From the NCBI RefSeq assembly GCF_032118995.1, contig NC_092649.1, positions 13,960,191 to 14,024,190 of the forward strand: a stretch of DNA of 64,000 bases, written 5' to 3'. The number at the start of each line of letters is the position of its first letter. Position 1 is the first letter of the stretch. The position numbers and the translations under genes were made by a program. The stretch is from Asterias amurensis (Eukaryota > Echinodermata > Asteroidea > Forcipulatida > Asteriidae). This document shows, piece by piece, positions 1 through 11,500 of this stretch. The notes beneath the pieces were generated by a model. It saw nothing but the letters and a program-made list of their open reading frames with translations. It made no database searches and was not told where the DNA came from.

Positions 1-20
1 ATTGTTGCACTTTTGAACAT

Positions 21-27
21 GTTTTAT
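21..27 (-). terminator. Polyadenylation signal of the Crypton gene
   Basis: On the minus strand an A-rich stretch with AATAAA lies about 50 bases past the recombinase stop codon. Its position and motif fit a poly(A) signal; there is no direct evidence of use. Confidence 0.4.
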
Positions 28-72
28 TTTTAACTTTAATTCTTAACACATACAACTATTTAATAACTGTTC

Positions 73-1449
73 TTATTGTTGCATAAAATTAAAATTAACA
101 ATACATCCATGGAAGCGAAAAGAGCGGTTTGAGTCATTAATGTTCAGATTCTGTGTACTAGTAGTTGTACTAGTAGTAGCTTCAGTTGATGTTGTGCTGT
201 TGGGTGAAGCTGTTGGCACATTCATGATGTCTTGCAGTACACCTGCGCTTAGTATGGATTCCTCCTGTGATGATGTTAGAAACTGAGACAGACGTTGTTG
301 ATGTGGTTGATGTGTTGGACTTTGTGTGATTGTTGATGGAGCGGAATGCGATGAAGAGGGCCTGGCTACAGACTCTTCCATGTTCATGGCTGCCGACAAA
401 ACAGAACTCATCTTACGTTTTTTGCTTTCACTGGTTCGGCTATAATTCTTGATACTTGACTCTGAGTGGTGACCCGATACTGTCATTATGTCTCTGGCTT
501 CAAACCCGGCATTATCCAGAATGGTAACGCTTGTGGCACGGAAGCAATGGTTTGTGTACACTCGGCTGCATTTCGCTTCTATTGAAATAACTTTCAGTTT
601 ATTGCAAAGGGTGTTTTTGCCTACTGGAATATTGCAATACCATACCTCATCGGAGATGCCTGTTGAAGCATTGTCCCTCGGTCTCTGCCAAAGGAAATCA
701 CAGTTCGGGTGCAGTTTCTGCTTGTACAGTCTAAATGTCCGGACAGGGCAACGTGGGTTTCCTGGAATCTCATACATTACACCGGCCTGGCTTTTGTTAT
801 CATCGTTCTCCCTACTGTTTTTTGTCAGTTGATCCCGTTTCGTGATGAAGCTGAGCCCCTTGGAGTCTGTGTGCTCTTCAAAATCAGATTTTTTTAGGTC
901 TCGAATGTTCTCTCGACCACGGTTACAATGATACATCATGACATCGATAAATACTTTATTCTGCAAACCAGCTGGTGTGTTAATGTCTGTGCGTGGAGAT
1001 GCATTAATTTTATCCATGTCCTCTGGGGTGATAGGGTTCTTGTGTTGCACGCAGCCTTTCCCAAGTTTTTTCAGATTAACGAGAGTCGCCTTAAACGACT
1101 GGTTTGACCTTTCAAATGCTTTATCAATCACAATATCCATTGAGTTGGTTTCACGGTCCTTGAAATGTCTCTGTATACCATATCTAATTGTTTGTAAGCT
1201 CTTCTTACAATAGATATCGCCATTTACTTGCCGCACCTCCATGTAAAACCTTCGTAGGAAAGTATCCAGTTCTGCTGGGTTCATCCTGTCCACCTCCGAT
1301 AAAGTGGTGTTTTTAACGTTGCAGTACTCTGACAGAATGTTAACAGTGTACTTCAAACTTCTCTTTGTACTGGGCGAATCTGCCGATTCAATCATCTCTT
1401 TCAACTCTTCCTCCGTAAGGAGAGCGAAGCGGGGGTTTTCCGCAGTCAT
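73..1449 (-). CDS. Crypton-type tyrosine recombinase (KIAA1958/DUF3504-like)
   Basis: Single uninterrupted frame of about 458 residues from the second methionine (position 1449, MTAENPRFALL); the frame extends upstream to a Met at 1512, but related proteins as I recall them start near the ENPRF motif. The catalytic set of tyrosine recombinases is visible: Arg in HCNRGRENIRDL, the H-x-x-R box NHCFRATSVT, then His and the nucleophile Tyr in SGHHSESSIKNYSR. The N-terminal half looks like a SAM-like DNA-binding region, and the C-terminal tail after the Tyr is Ser/Thr-rich and low complexity. Family knowledge: such intronless, multicopy genes in marine invertebrates derive from Crypton DNA transposons, which move through a circular intermediate. 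An AATAAA lies on the minus strand near 21-27. It probably sits antisense in intron 1 of ITIH-A. All catalytic residues are present, so it may be active or domesticated. Confidence 0.85.
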   Translation of the reverse strand: MTAENPRFALLTEEELKEMIESADSPSTKRSLKYTVNILSEYCNVKNTTLSEVDRMNPAELDTFLRRFYMEVRQVNGDIYCKKSLQTIRYGIQRHFKDRETNSMDIVIDKAFERSNQSFKATLVNLKKLGKGCVQHKNPITPEDMDKINASPRTDINTPAGLQNKVFIDVMMYHCNRGRENIRDLKKSDFEEHTDSKGLSFITKRDQLTKNSRENDDNKSQAGVMYEIPGNPRCPVRTFRLYKQKLHPNCDFLWQRPRDNASTGISDEVWYCNIPVGKNTLCNKLKVISIEAKCSRVYTNHCFRATSVTILDNAGFEARDIMTVSGHHSESSIKNYSRTSESKKRKMSSVLSAAMNMEESVARPSSSHSAPSTITQSPTHQPHQQRLSQFLTSSQEESILSAGVLQDIMNVPTASPNSTTSTEATTSTTTSTQNLNINDSNRSFRFHGCIVNFNFMQQ

Positions 1450-1661
1450 CTTTAAAGAATTCACGGACGACACGAATGCAAATTTACACAAACCTTTACT
1501 GTGCTGCAACAAGTCATGTAATCTGAAATGGTTACAGACTATTTATCATCCTCATATTCGTAACGTTCGTCGTACCACTGATCTCTATATACGCGCGTTG
1601 CATGTATATATATGTACAATGATTGGGTTCGTGTGGGTAAAGGGACGTCTGGGTGCTGCAC

Positions 1662-1727
1662 GCCATGTGCTAGTCTGTCGGACTAGCGCACGGCGCCATG
1701 GGCTAGTCTGTCGGACTAGCGCATGGC
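1662..1727. repeat. Twin 22-bp hairpins upstream of the Crypton gene
   Basis: The palindromic unit CTAGTC-TGTCG-GACTAG occurs twice (about 1669-1690 and 1702-1723), 33 bp apart, inside an outer inverted repeat (GCCATG ... CATGGC). It lies roughly 220 bp upstream of the longer recombinase start. It could be a promoter element, a recombinase-binding site, or the core of a small foldback element. Confidence 0.6.
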
Positions 1728-1817
1728 AAACCGACGCACTATGACACGGCCGTCGTCTAGCAAAACTAAGACATGTCATGTGACGCGCTCTAAACCAATG
1801 AGCAGGCAGAATATTGG

Positions 1818-2068
1818 TAAGGGGTGTTATAATATAAAACATTGTGAGAAATGGCTCCCTCTGAAGTGCCATAGTTTTCGAGAAAGAAGTAATTTTCCAC
1901 TAATTTGATTTCGAGACCTCAAATTTAGAACTTTCATTATTATCTCGCAAGTTCGATGACCGATTGAGCTCAAATTTTCACAGGTTTGTTATTTTATGCA
2001 TATGTTGAGACACACCAACTGTGAAGGCTAGTCTTTGACAATTACCAATAGTGTCCACTGCCTTTAAT
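1818..2068. mobile_element. MITE, GGCAGTGGACAC family, in ITIH-A intron 1
   Basis: The right terminus reads in reverse as TTAAAGGCAGTGGACACTAT, the end shared with several other copies in this window. The interior carries family blocks (an all-but-constant 'GAGGGAGC' segment, TTTCGAGAAAGAAGTAATTTTCC and a segment ending TTTATGCATATGTTGAGA). A 5'-truncated copy sits at the corresponding place in ITIH-B intron 1 (18,710-18,853), so this insertion probably predates the gene duplication. Confidence 0.7.
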
Positions 2069-2195
2069 GCTTAGAGATTAAATCCACATCATATGTTCAT
2101 TACTATAGTTTTAAATGTTTATAGTTTTAGGTGTATTTTTTTACGCAAAACATTTACATTTAAAGCTTGTCTCAGATAGTGTATAAACATTAAGT

Positions 2196-2364
2196 AAAAA
2201 CGACTTCGGCTTTGGATTCGGCTTTGGATTCGGCTCTGGCTAGCCTGGCCCAGCGGTCGTTTTGAAAATTGCGCTTGTTTTGCTTAGACATTCAGGCCTT
2301 TTTCAGGGCTCCCGACGCGAACATAGAGCTTGGAGCCGAATCCACAAGCCGAAGCCGTGGTTTC
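2196..2364. mobile_element. Inverted-repeat element (CGACTTCGGCTTTGGATTCGG ends)
   Basis: The left end CGACTTCGGCTTTGGATTC and a right end reading GCCGAATCCACAAGCCGAAG are inverted repeats around a short unique core. A short related piece (GCCGTAGCCGTGGCTGTAGC) is seen near 8,425. It is a non-coding MITE-like element just upstream of ITIH-A exon 2 and absent from ITIH-B. Confidence 0.55.
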
Positions 2365-2438
2365 GAAAAGGGCATATATGGCAGATAAAAATTGCATTTT
2401 AACTCTTCAGCATTTTGTATTCTTTGAAATTGTTATAG

Positions 2439-2582
2439 CGTGAAAGAAGAGATACGAGGAGGCCTCCCAGTTTGATTCCTACGATGAGCCCAACCACACT
2501 GGGCACGGTGGGGACCACATTGGGTACCAAGAGGCACACCACAATGGGTACCAGGACGAGGCCAACACCCAAGGGGGACAAG
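2439..2582 (+). CDS. ITIH-A exon 2, Thr/Arg-rich N-terminal segment
   Basis: Acceptor TTGTTATAG precedes CGT GAA AGA; donor GTGGGT follows. It encodes 48 residues starting [11 protein letters not shown] and rich in Thr, Gly and Arg, with imperfect TLGT/TMGT repeats. Both ends are in phase 0, so it can be skipped without a frameshift. It is homologous to 19,081-19,224 of ITIH-B but poorly conserved. The basic start (RERRDTRR) resembles a propeptide cleavage region, which is inference only. Confidence 0.65.
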
Positions 2583-5500
2583 GTGGGTTCTTTTTATACC
2601 TCTATGGTGAGACCTGTCCGTGATGAGGCACTTGGCAGTTTTGTATAATATTATTCAAAATAGTTGTTAGAAAAATAACTAACCGGCTGTATATAGCCGT
2701 TGATAGTATAATTAACATTTTGTGAGGAACGGCTCCCTCTGAAGTCACGTAGTTTTTTTTTTTTAGAAAGAGGCAATTTGTCACTAAAATGCGGAAGTCT
2801 TTTATTTTTAACTATAGCAGTACGCTTAAATTTTTACAACGAGGTGTTCTTCTTTTGACGGTCATTTTCTTGAAACTTCGATAACCAATTGATCCCCCAC
2901 TTTTCTCAGGCTTGTTAGAGTATTGTGTGGATATACATAGTGAGAATGCTGGTAATTGGCAACTACCAAACGTGTGTGACTTTAAAGAAGAGCCTTTTTA
3001 AAAAATAAATATTTAAAAAAAATTCGAAAGTTATTTCATTATGTGAAAACATAATTTTGATGTTCATATTGTAAGGCATATTGTAAGGCATACAAACTGA
3101 TGACAATAACGTTTCTTAGATTGTGCATTCATAATAAAAAGTGATTTATTCTTCATGCATCTATTTTTACATGGGATTAAAACACTCGAGTCGATTCCAA
3201 ATCTTTAATACTCTGTCTTTAAGAAATATTAGAGTAGATTTCGAATCTTTAGCCCACCAACAAAATATAATTAATTTGGCCAGACCAGTTGTTACCTAAT
3301 TGAAACCTTAAGAAATGACTACAAACAACTAAAACGAAACAACTAAAACGAACTGTTTAAAATTCGCCCTTTCCAAGAAAAGTGTTGACGTTGTATTTTC
3401 CGATCAGGTTGAAACTGCTGGCAAAGGCAATGATGGTAAAAGCTCAACCGACACCGACACTGCTCTGAGATTGAGGGGTCTGCGCGTGACGTCAACCATA
3501 ACAGCCCGCTTCGCCAAGACAGTTGTGACATGTCACGTGACCAACCCAGCGAGTCAGGGTCAAGAGGTCAACTTTTACATCGAGCTCCCTAAAGAGGCGT
3601 TCATCTCGGGATTTCTGATGTGAGTTCAAGACACTAACTTCAGTACTTAAAGGGACATTCAAGAAGATGAAATGTATTATATAAAATGTGCATGTGTTTT
3701 TGTGTTTATTCAAAGAGATATTGGATATAATATGGGCCAAATTATTAACAATCTTCCACTTTCCTCCAACAGTGAGACAGAGGGGAAAGTGTACCGTTCC
3801 AGGGTCGATGAGAAAGAGAAGGCGAAGGCGGCTTACGAGCAAGCCAAGCAACAGGGACAGACAACTGGACATGTGTCACAGACGTGAGTACAAATAGCGA
3901 ATTATTTCCATTAAACTTACTACATTTCAGCTGTCTGCCACAGAGCTTGGTCATACACTTTATAGAAACACACACAATATTGTATACGCCTGCAATCACA
4001 TGGACCTCTTCGTCCCTCTTGTGTTTAAACTCTAACTTTGTTGCAAAGGCTCCCATTGGTTTTGACACGTTTTCCAACTGTGGACCTTTCCCGAACCGTG
4101 GACCCTATTGTCCTCTGTTGTTATAGGTCCCCGGTATAAATGTGTATACCTCCTCACTTATTCTCAAATTATGCATCCCTGTGGAGACATATTTGGTGCC
4201 TGTACTGAAGATTTCCCCTCACACTTTGTACACAAAATTTCTTGTAGAACATCCCGGTCTTTAGACGTTCCCTTTGGAGCACCTTTATCTTGTTTCCTTT
4301 TTTTATTTTATTTTGTCCTTTTTTCCCAGAAGGCGCCGCATAGAGGGCATATACATATTGTATTACCTTTCATCTAGGGTAGGCACTAAATTGTACCCGT
4401 CACTAATTGTCTGAAATATTATTTGGCTAATTTGGTACAGGTCGGAAAAGAAGAATGACTTTACGGTGTCCATCAACGTTGCCGCTGAGGGCGCCCTTTC
4501 ATTCAATCTGACCTACGAGGAGCTGCTGAAGCGCCACAATGGCTATTTCGAAAACGTCATTTCTATTTCACCTCGCCAGGTAAGATCTCAAGATACCATA
4601 TATATTCCAAGGCCGACTGTGTATAGAAATTATTTTTCAACATCCTGGTAGCATTCTATGCACAAACACCTTCTTGCTGTCCCTTTCTTCTTGCAACTTT
4701 GTTGACTGATTGGGCGCAAAGTTACACAGGTCTGTTATCTTATGCAGGCGTTGGGATACATCAAGCGAGAATACTGGTCTTTGACAATAACTGAAAGTAA
4801 AGTATGCGAATTGGCGACTTCAACTAGGCTACTTGTATTTCACCATCATGACACAGTTGTAATTATACAGTTACACTGTACATTCAATAATGTTAGGTTA
4901 AGTATGCAGTGTGTAAAAATCAAAGAACAAAAGGCAACACTCTTGTTTTGTGCTCATATTAACGTACCTCTAACTTCGTACTTTGCCGTGCTCCGCGGGA
5001 TGGGAGGCTATCCTTGCACCAAGTTAGGGCCGTTCCCTGGGCTCCAAACAAGGCGAGCTAGGACCGAGTAGGCATCATCAAACTCCATGGTAATAATCTT
5101 GTTATTATTGGTTTCAGCTTGTAAAGCATCTCATTGTCAACGTTTACATCGAAGAACCTCAGGGCATCGACGGCGGTAAAATGGATTTCTTTTTGGAGCG
5201 GCCCAGCTCGACGGACTATGAGAAGGTTGTAGTGCGCCCTCAATGGGCAGAGATGAAACAACTCCAACGTGACCGTGTCCACGTGCAGTTTCACCCAACC
5301 ACTGAGGAGCAAGAGCTGCTCGCATCTGATGGCGTGCTGGGTAAATTTATAGTGAGATATGACGTCATTCATGGAGAAAATGCTGGCAAAATTGAGGTTT
5401 GTTTCTGAAATTATTGAAATAAAAAATAATCAAATCATAGTTATTATCTTTGTGAAATTTTGTTCCTTAGGTCAACTCAACCTGTGCTAATCTGAAAGTC

Positions 5501-8500
5501 GCAGTTACGTTCAGCACAAACAACAACAACAACAAAAGAACTTAAATTATTTTGTAGAGTTAGGCCCTATCTAACAAAAGTTAATACTGAACTTTATGTA
5601 ACAGTTTGTTTTGTTTTACTGTGCTATTTTTAAACAGATTGTCAACGGCTATTTCGTGCACCACTTCTCCCCTGCTGGATTACGACCAGTTAGTAAGAAT
5701 GTGGTCTTCGTTCTCGACACCAGCGGATCAATGAGTGGTACCAAGATACGGCAAACGAAAGAAGCAATGGGGAAAATCCTGACGGAATTGCGCGAGCAAG
5801 ACAACTTCGGATTGATAACGTTTGCGTCTCAGACCACAGTTTGGCGTGAGACCATGATGTCAGCGAATAAAGATAACATCGAGTTAGCCAAGGGAAGGAT
5901 AAGTCAACTGAGAGCAAACGGAAGTTAGTCGATTTTTCTTTATCAGTCAAATACGTGGACTGTAACTGGCCCCTTTTCACACTGCATCACTTTTCTGCGT
6001 GGAACACAACCCTTTATGAGGCCCAGGGGGTTGTTTTACCCCCGCAGTTACCCGTGCGTACTTTCACACTGTACCAGCAAATGTCCCTCATCCAGGGGGG
6101 TTGCCCCTACTCCAGAGCAGCCGGGTAGAATGTTCTCCAGGGTATGCCCACTGGGAGGGGTTTAGTAGAGTGAAAGGCCTGGCCATTATTCGGCAGGGTT
6201 TCCCCGGGCAATATATTAGTGTGAACGGGCTTAGTAGAGATCACCTTACTGTGCAAAAAACATCCCAACGCTGCATTAAGCTTTGTATTGTGGTGTAACA
6301 TTTGGAATGACGTGGTAAGGGTGTACACAGAAAACTGAAAGTGTTCAAGCTTGGGATTGATTTTGCGCTTAATTTTACAGTTTAGGCTCAGTTATATTCG
6401 TACACATTATTTTATCAAAAGCAAGATTCCTTTAGTACAAAATAGTACTGGTCGTTCTTTATGCACTTTGAAGAACGCTTAAGTTCTTTTTTTTAATCCA
6501 TAACCCTCTGCCTGTTTGTGTTATTGGTGAATAAGTACCTACCAACAAGTCAGGTTTGTAAATTCAATACCACAATAATAATGTGAAAATGCCAGACGTT
6601 TCATTGACTACAGTGTCGTCTGTCCAATATTAATTGGTATCAGACTAGTTTGTTGTTGTAAATTTGAATGTGAATTATTGTGTTGTTTATTCTATACAGG
6701 AACTGACTTACATGGAGGGATCGTAGCAGGTATTGATATGTTGGAAGACTTCAAACGTAACGAGCTCGGGTCTGACGGTGCGTTCCCACTCATCATCATG
6801 TTGACTGACGGGCAGCCAACCTCCGGTCGAATCACAAACACTGACGGCATCGTTTCAGACATCAAATCGAGAATGGAAGGGAGATTTTCCCTGTTCTGCC
6901 TCGGTTTCGGCAACAATGTGGATTTCTCCTTCCTGGAAAAGCTCTCCCTTCAGAATCGCGGTCTCGCCAGGAAGATCTACGAGGATGCCGACGCAGGGCT
7001 GCAGCTGGTGGGGTTCTTCGACGAGGTAGCCACCCCTTTGTTGACTAATGTTGTCATCAAGTACGAGAACACCAACAACGCTATCCAGGTCAACAGCATT
7101 TCCCAGAGCGAGTTCCCTGTGTACTTTGACGGCACTGAGTTGGTTGTGGCAGGCAAGTTAACTACTCTGCTCGATGAAACCGATGGTGAAGTTTCGCCAG
7201 AACCGGTGAGGATTATCTGCACAGTCCTTGCTACATCCTGGGAAGATGAAATTATACTTGAAACCGAAACTGAAGTCAAGGTAGGTGTAATAAGTTTACT
7301 CACAAAATTATAATACATCTCGCCTAACAATTATACACTGCTTGCTAAACCAGTGTCTTGATTCGGGTCATGGGATCAGATAAAATAAGTTTACATGGAT
7401 AAAAACAGGGGCTAGGCCGTATCTTATGTCCTAGTGGGGCTGACCCTTGTGTAGGTAAGTGTGACCCGGAAAATCAAAAAGTTACCCAGAACACTCCCGC
7501 ATTTTTCTTGTTGTACATTGAAATCAATCTAGGCCTATTATTAAAATGGCCATTAATCACATCAGGTCACTGGACACTGTTTCGTCACATGTTTCTAGTT
7601 GATCTTTAAAGACAGTGGACACTATTGGTAATAGTCAAAGACTAGTCTTCACAGTTGGTGTATCTCAACATATGCATAAAATAACAAACCTGTGGAAATT
7701 TGAGCTCAATCGGTCGTCGAAGTGATGAAAAAAACAACACCCTTGTCTCACAAAATTGTGTGCTTTCTGATAATTGATTTCGATACCTCAAATTCTAAAT
7801 CTGAGGTCTCGAACTAAAATTCGTGGAAAATTACTTCTTTCTCGAATACTACGTCACTTCAGAGGGAGCTGTTTCTCACAATGTTTTAAACTATCAACCT
7901 CTCCCCATTACTCGTAATCAAGAAAGGTTTTATGATGATAATTATTTTGACCGATAGTGTCCACCGCCTTCAAATGCATTTGTTTTTCATGGCATCTTAT
8001 TGCTGAGCGCCATGATAACTATAGTTGGAAAGGCGCAATAGAATTCCCGGTTGTAAATCAATTAATTTAGAATGAATAATTTTTCTCGCGCAGAATGAGA
8101 CGGAGGGTATGTTGAGTCCACGATCTGTTGACGACTTTGCGCAGAGATTGTGGGCATTCTTGACCATCAAGGAACTTCTACGCAAGCGCAGTGCAGCCGA
8201 CGGCGACGCCGAGAAGGCAAACCTGACGGAGAGGGCGCTTGAACTGTCCCTAAAGTATCACTTTGTGACGCCTCTGACGTCATTGGTGGTGGTGAAACCA
8301 GACGAAGAACCTGTGATTGATGGAGGTAAGTATCGAAGCGAGGCCATACGGGTACGGCTATTGGCTGTTGCTAAAGGTGTTGCTAAGTACGAACCACACT
8401 TCAACTTATGATGACGCGGAGACCTAGCCGTAGCCGTGGCTGTAGCCGCTAATCCGAAAACGGCCTAAATTCCAGGAATGAATTACTTCTGGTTGTCTTA

Positions 8501-11500
8501 GATCGTTCTCAATGTTGGCACTGTTTGATATTAACCTTTTAAAATGATTTCTCATAATATATTTATTCTCAGTAATGATATACTATTTTATTTGTTGATG
8601 GATTTTCTTAACGTTTTTGTTTCGGGTCAGGGCCAATTAGAATTCAGGACGAAAATTCACACCATCGATTAGCAAGCATACAACCAGTATCATTACGGGG
8701 GAGATATTTGATGCAACCCGGCGAGTTTATTTATTTTACAATGATAATAATAATAATAAAACGGACATTTATATTGCGCAGTTACCTATATAAATATACT
8801 CTACTGCGCACTACAAGGAATTTTATTTATTTTATTTATTCTTCGCACAATACAATAACTCTTATAACAAGCAAAGACCGTCCAGTGAAAGGCAAAAGTG
8901 GAAGCAAAACTGTCATCAAAAAAGATTGGCCATAAAAGTGTTAAAGTTCATATGTAAGTACTAAACATTACACAGAAATCTTTAACTGGAAGTAAAAGTT
9001 AAAGCAAACGATGCCAGGTAAAAGCAATACACGATTTGTGAATGCTATTAAAGTTTGAAGTGAAATATTACTTAAAAAACGAACGACCATCACGTTTCAA
9101 TTTTAAATGGAAAAGAAAATTGATAAACAGATGGAAAATGTTTCCTCAAGTTCCAAATTTCAACACAAAAAAAAAAACATTTCTTGTTCGCAAGACGTCT
9201 TTGACTGATAAGCACGGTGAGAGACTTGTTAATTTGTTGATCTTGTTTTCATCATTGGTCTTCCTCAATTTGTTTGCATTATTAGGCCCAATCGGTCCGC
9301 CCTACAGAAAGCAATATAATCACGGCCCAATTAGTGTGGGATTCACTGTTTCGACACCGCGACGCTACCGTACTGTGTTGCCTACGTTTAGACCACTGCG
9401 TAAGTAACTTGAATTTCTTCTTGATTTTATGAATAAAAGTTCCTTTGATACTGTTCCGTTCGTCATCTTCAAAACTCCTTTCTCGTTTTTTTATTGCTGT
9501 TTCATTATCATCTTATTGTTTACATCCTCTTTTAGTTCAATTGTAAGTTTGTTGCTTGTCTCTTTTGTTCTGAATCCTTTTGTTTTGTCTTTCTTACTTT
9601 CCCACCATTCGCTATCATTCGAGAGGTTTTTTTTTTTGCTGTCATGTCTTTCGTTTTGTATTATTTTGTCAAGCATTTCAAAACAAGCCTTTATGGCTTC
9701 TTGTTGGTTTGTAAAATTGAACGATCTCTGCGACCTAATAAACTTGAATGTACTTTTTTTTACCAGGGAATAGTGAACTGTGAAATACTAACTCGGGAGA
9801 GAAGAGTTTAGGTTTTGTAATCCACCAGGGGCGCAACATTTCAAAGTGCTTTTCTACGTATATAAACATTTGTATACTGACCGTGGCGTTTGTATCAGTG
9901 TTATCTGCTTTTGAAACTCATTATAGAAAGAAGAAAATAAATGAAATTTAGACAGGGTATAATGTATTGGGTTTTTTTTCTTCACAGCTACACACAGTTT
10001 CTTCATGCCTTCAACGAAGACGCGTACAACGACTACAACGGTTCCAACTACGCATACAACGGTTCCAAAAACGCATACAACGATCCCAACTACGCATACA
10101 ACGATTCCACTAACGTCTGCAACAACAACACGCACCACGCTCCAAGCTTCGACAAGAGGTGAGTATGATAATATGGTGTATAGGCTAGGTAGCAGCTAGC
10201 AGGACATTCTGTGGTGCCCCCCTCCCCCCCCCCCCCCCTCCACCCACCCCGGATATTCTGTCCTCCGTATTGGGTAGAAATGACAGCGCCCTCAATTATT
10301 TTACCGGATTTGGTGACAATCACCGGGGACTTTTTCTAATAGACAGAAGACGACCAATAAACCGTCTTTGTCCAACCAAATTAAACAATATTATGTTCGT
10401 CTAAAGCAATGACTCGTGTCAATACAAGGATTTTTTTCCTTCTTTAAAGCTATTTATTTACTGAAATTTGTAAACGAAACTGGGTAAATTGCAAAACTTT
10501 TGCCAACAGTAGCTTGGGTCCATCTCTCGAGAGTTTGCATAAAATACAATACAATACAAACATAGTTTACTTCTGAAGCAGTCGGGTAGAATGCAAGCAA
10601 TGAGATGAATGCATGCAGAAAAGGTATACATGAACCAGATGAAAGTAATCGGGACTGCGGTGTACAGAATTGGCTGATATATCGGTAACAGATAAAGGTT
10701 TAGAACATAAACAATTTAACTCATCAAGCAGCACATCACGAACAACTTTATGGAGGTCATCCTGTGAGGCAAACAAATCAAGTTTATTATTACAAATATT
10801 ACCTTTTTGAAAGGTGATCTCATTTCTCATGCAGTCCTCAAATTACAGAGAGTTCTTCTATGTCTCCCAATCTTTTCACCCGTTTTCTCCACACCATAGT
10901 GTACGAGAATGCTAATTTCTTGGTGCGTGATGGACAGACCAACGTCACAATGTGCTTTGATGTCATCGCGGTGCCTGGAGATAATCTGATTCTGCTGATA
11001 GATCCTCTTAACGGTGAGTTAGTGTTATTCATTAGTGTACAAAATTGCATGTTTTCGTTCCACACAGTGTTTGCAACTTGGCCATCTTTACTTGAGATTC
11101 GTTGGAATTTTAAATAAATGTATTTTCTTGTCAAGGTGTTGATAAGGATAAAATTGGCTGAGCAAAATATGTATACAGCTTTCGGTTGATGTTTCCTATT
11201 CTGGTAAAAGTCCTTAGCTTACTTGAATTCTTCTTCATGTTTCAGATTTGGAAATCAGGGCTCAAGTAGCAAGTGCGTTGAACAGTCACTCAGGGAATGG
11301 CCCCGCCCCGCTAATTATCGAACGACTCTTTGTGAATGTTGGCAGGCAACACATCGTTGTCTCCACAGAACAAATATCGTCTGCAGATGGCACATTCTCA
11401 GTCCCTTGGGTTGGCAACCAGATTCAGTTAGATGGCGGGTTGGTTCTATCGGTGTCTCAAGATGGTGCCCGTCTGACCCTCCAGCCAAGTGAAGACATCA

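Noticed and set aside
488-1213. Several plus-strand frames opposite the recombinase gene
   Set aside because: They are antisense to a frame with clear catalytic motifs and have no domain similarity.
9042-9407. 121-codon plus-strand frame with basic N-terminus
   Set aside because: It overlaps ITIH-A exon 11 in another context and begins inside intron; the paralog supports only the spliced 9,286-9,399 exon.
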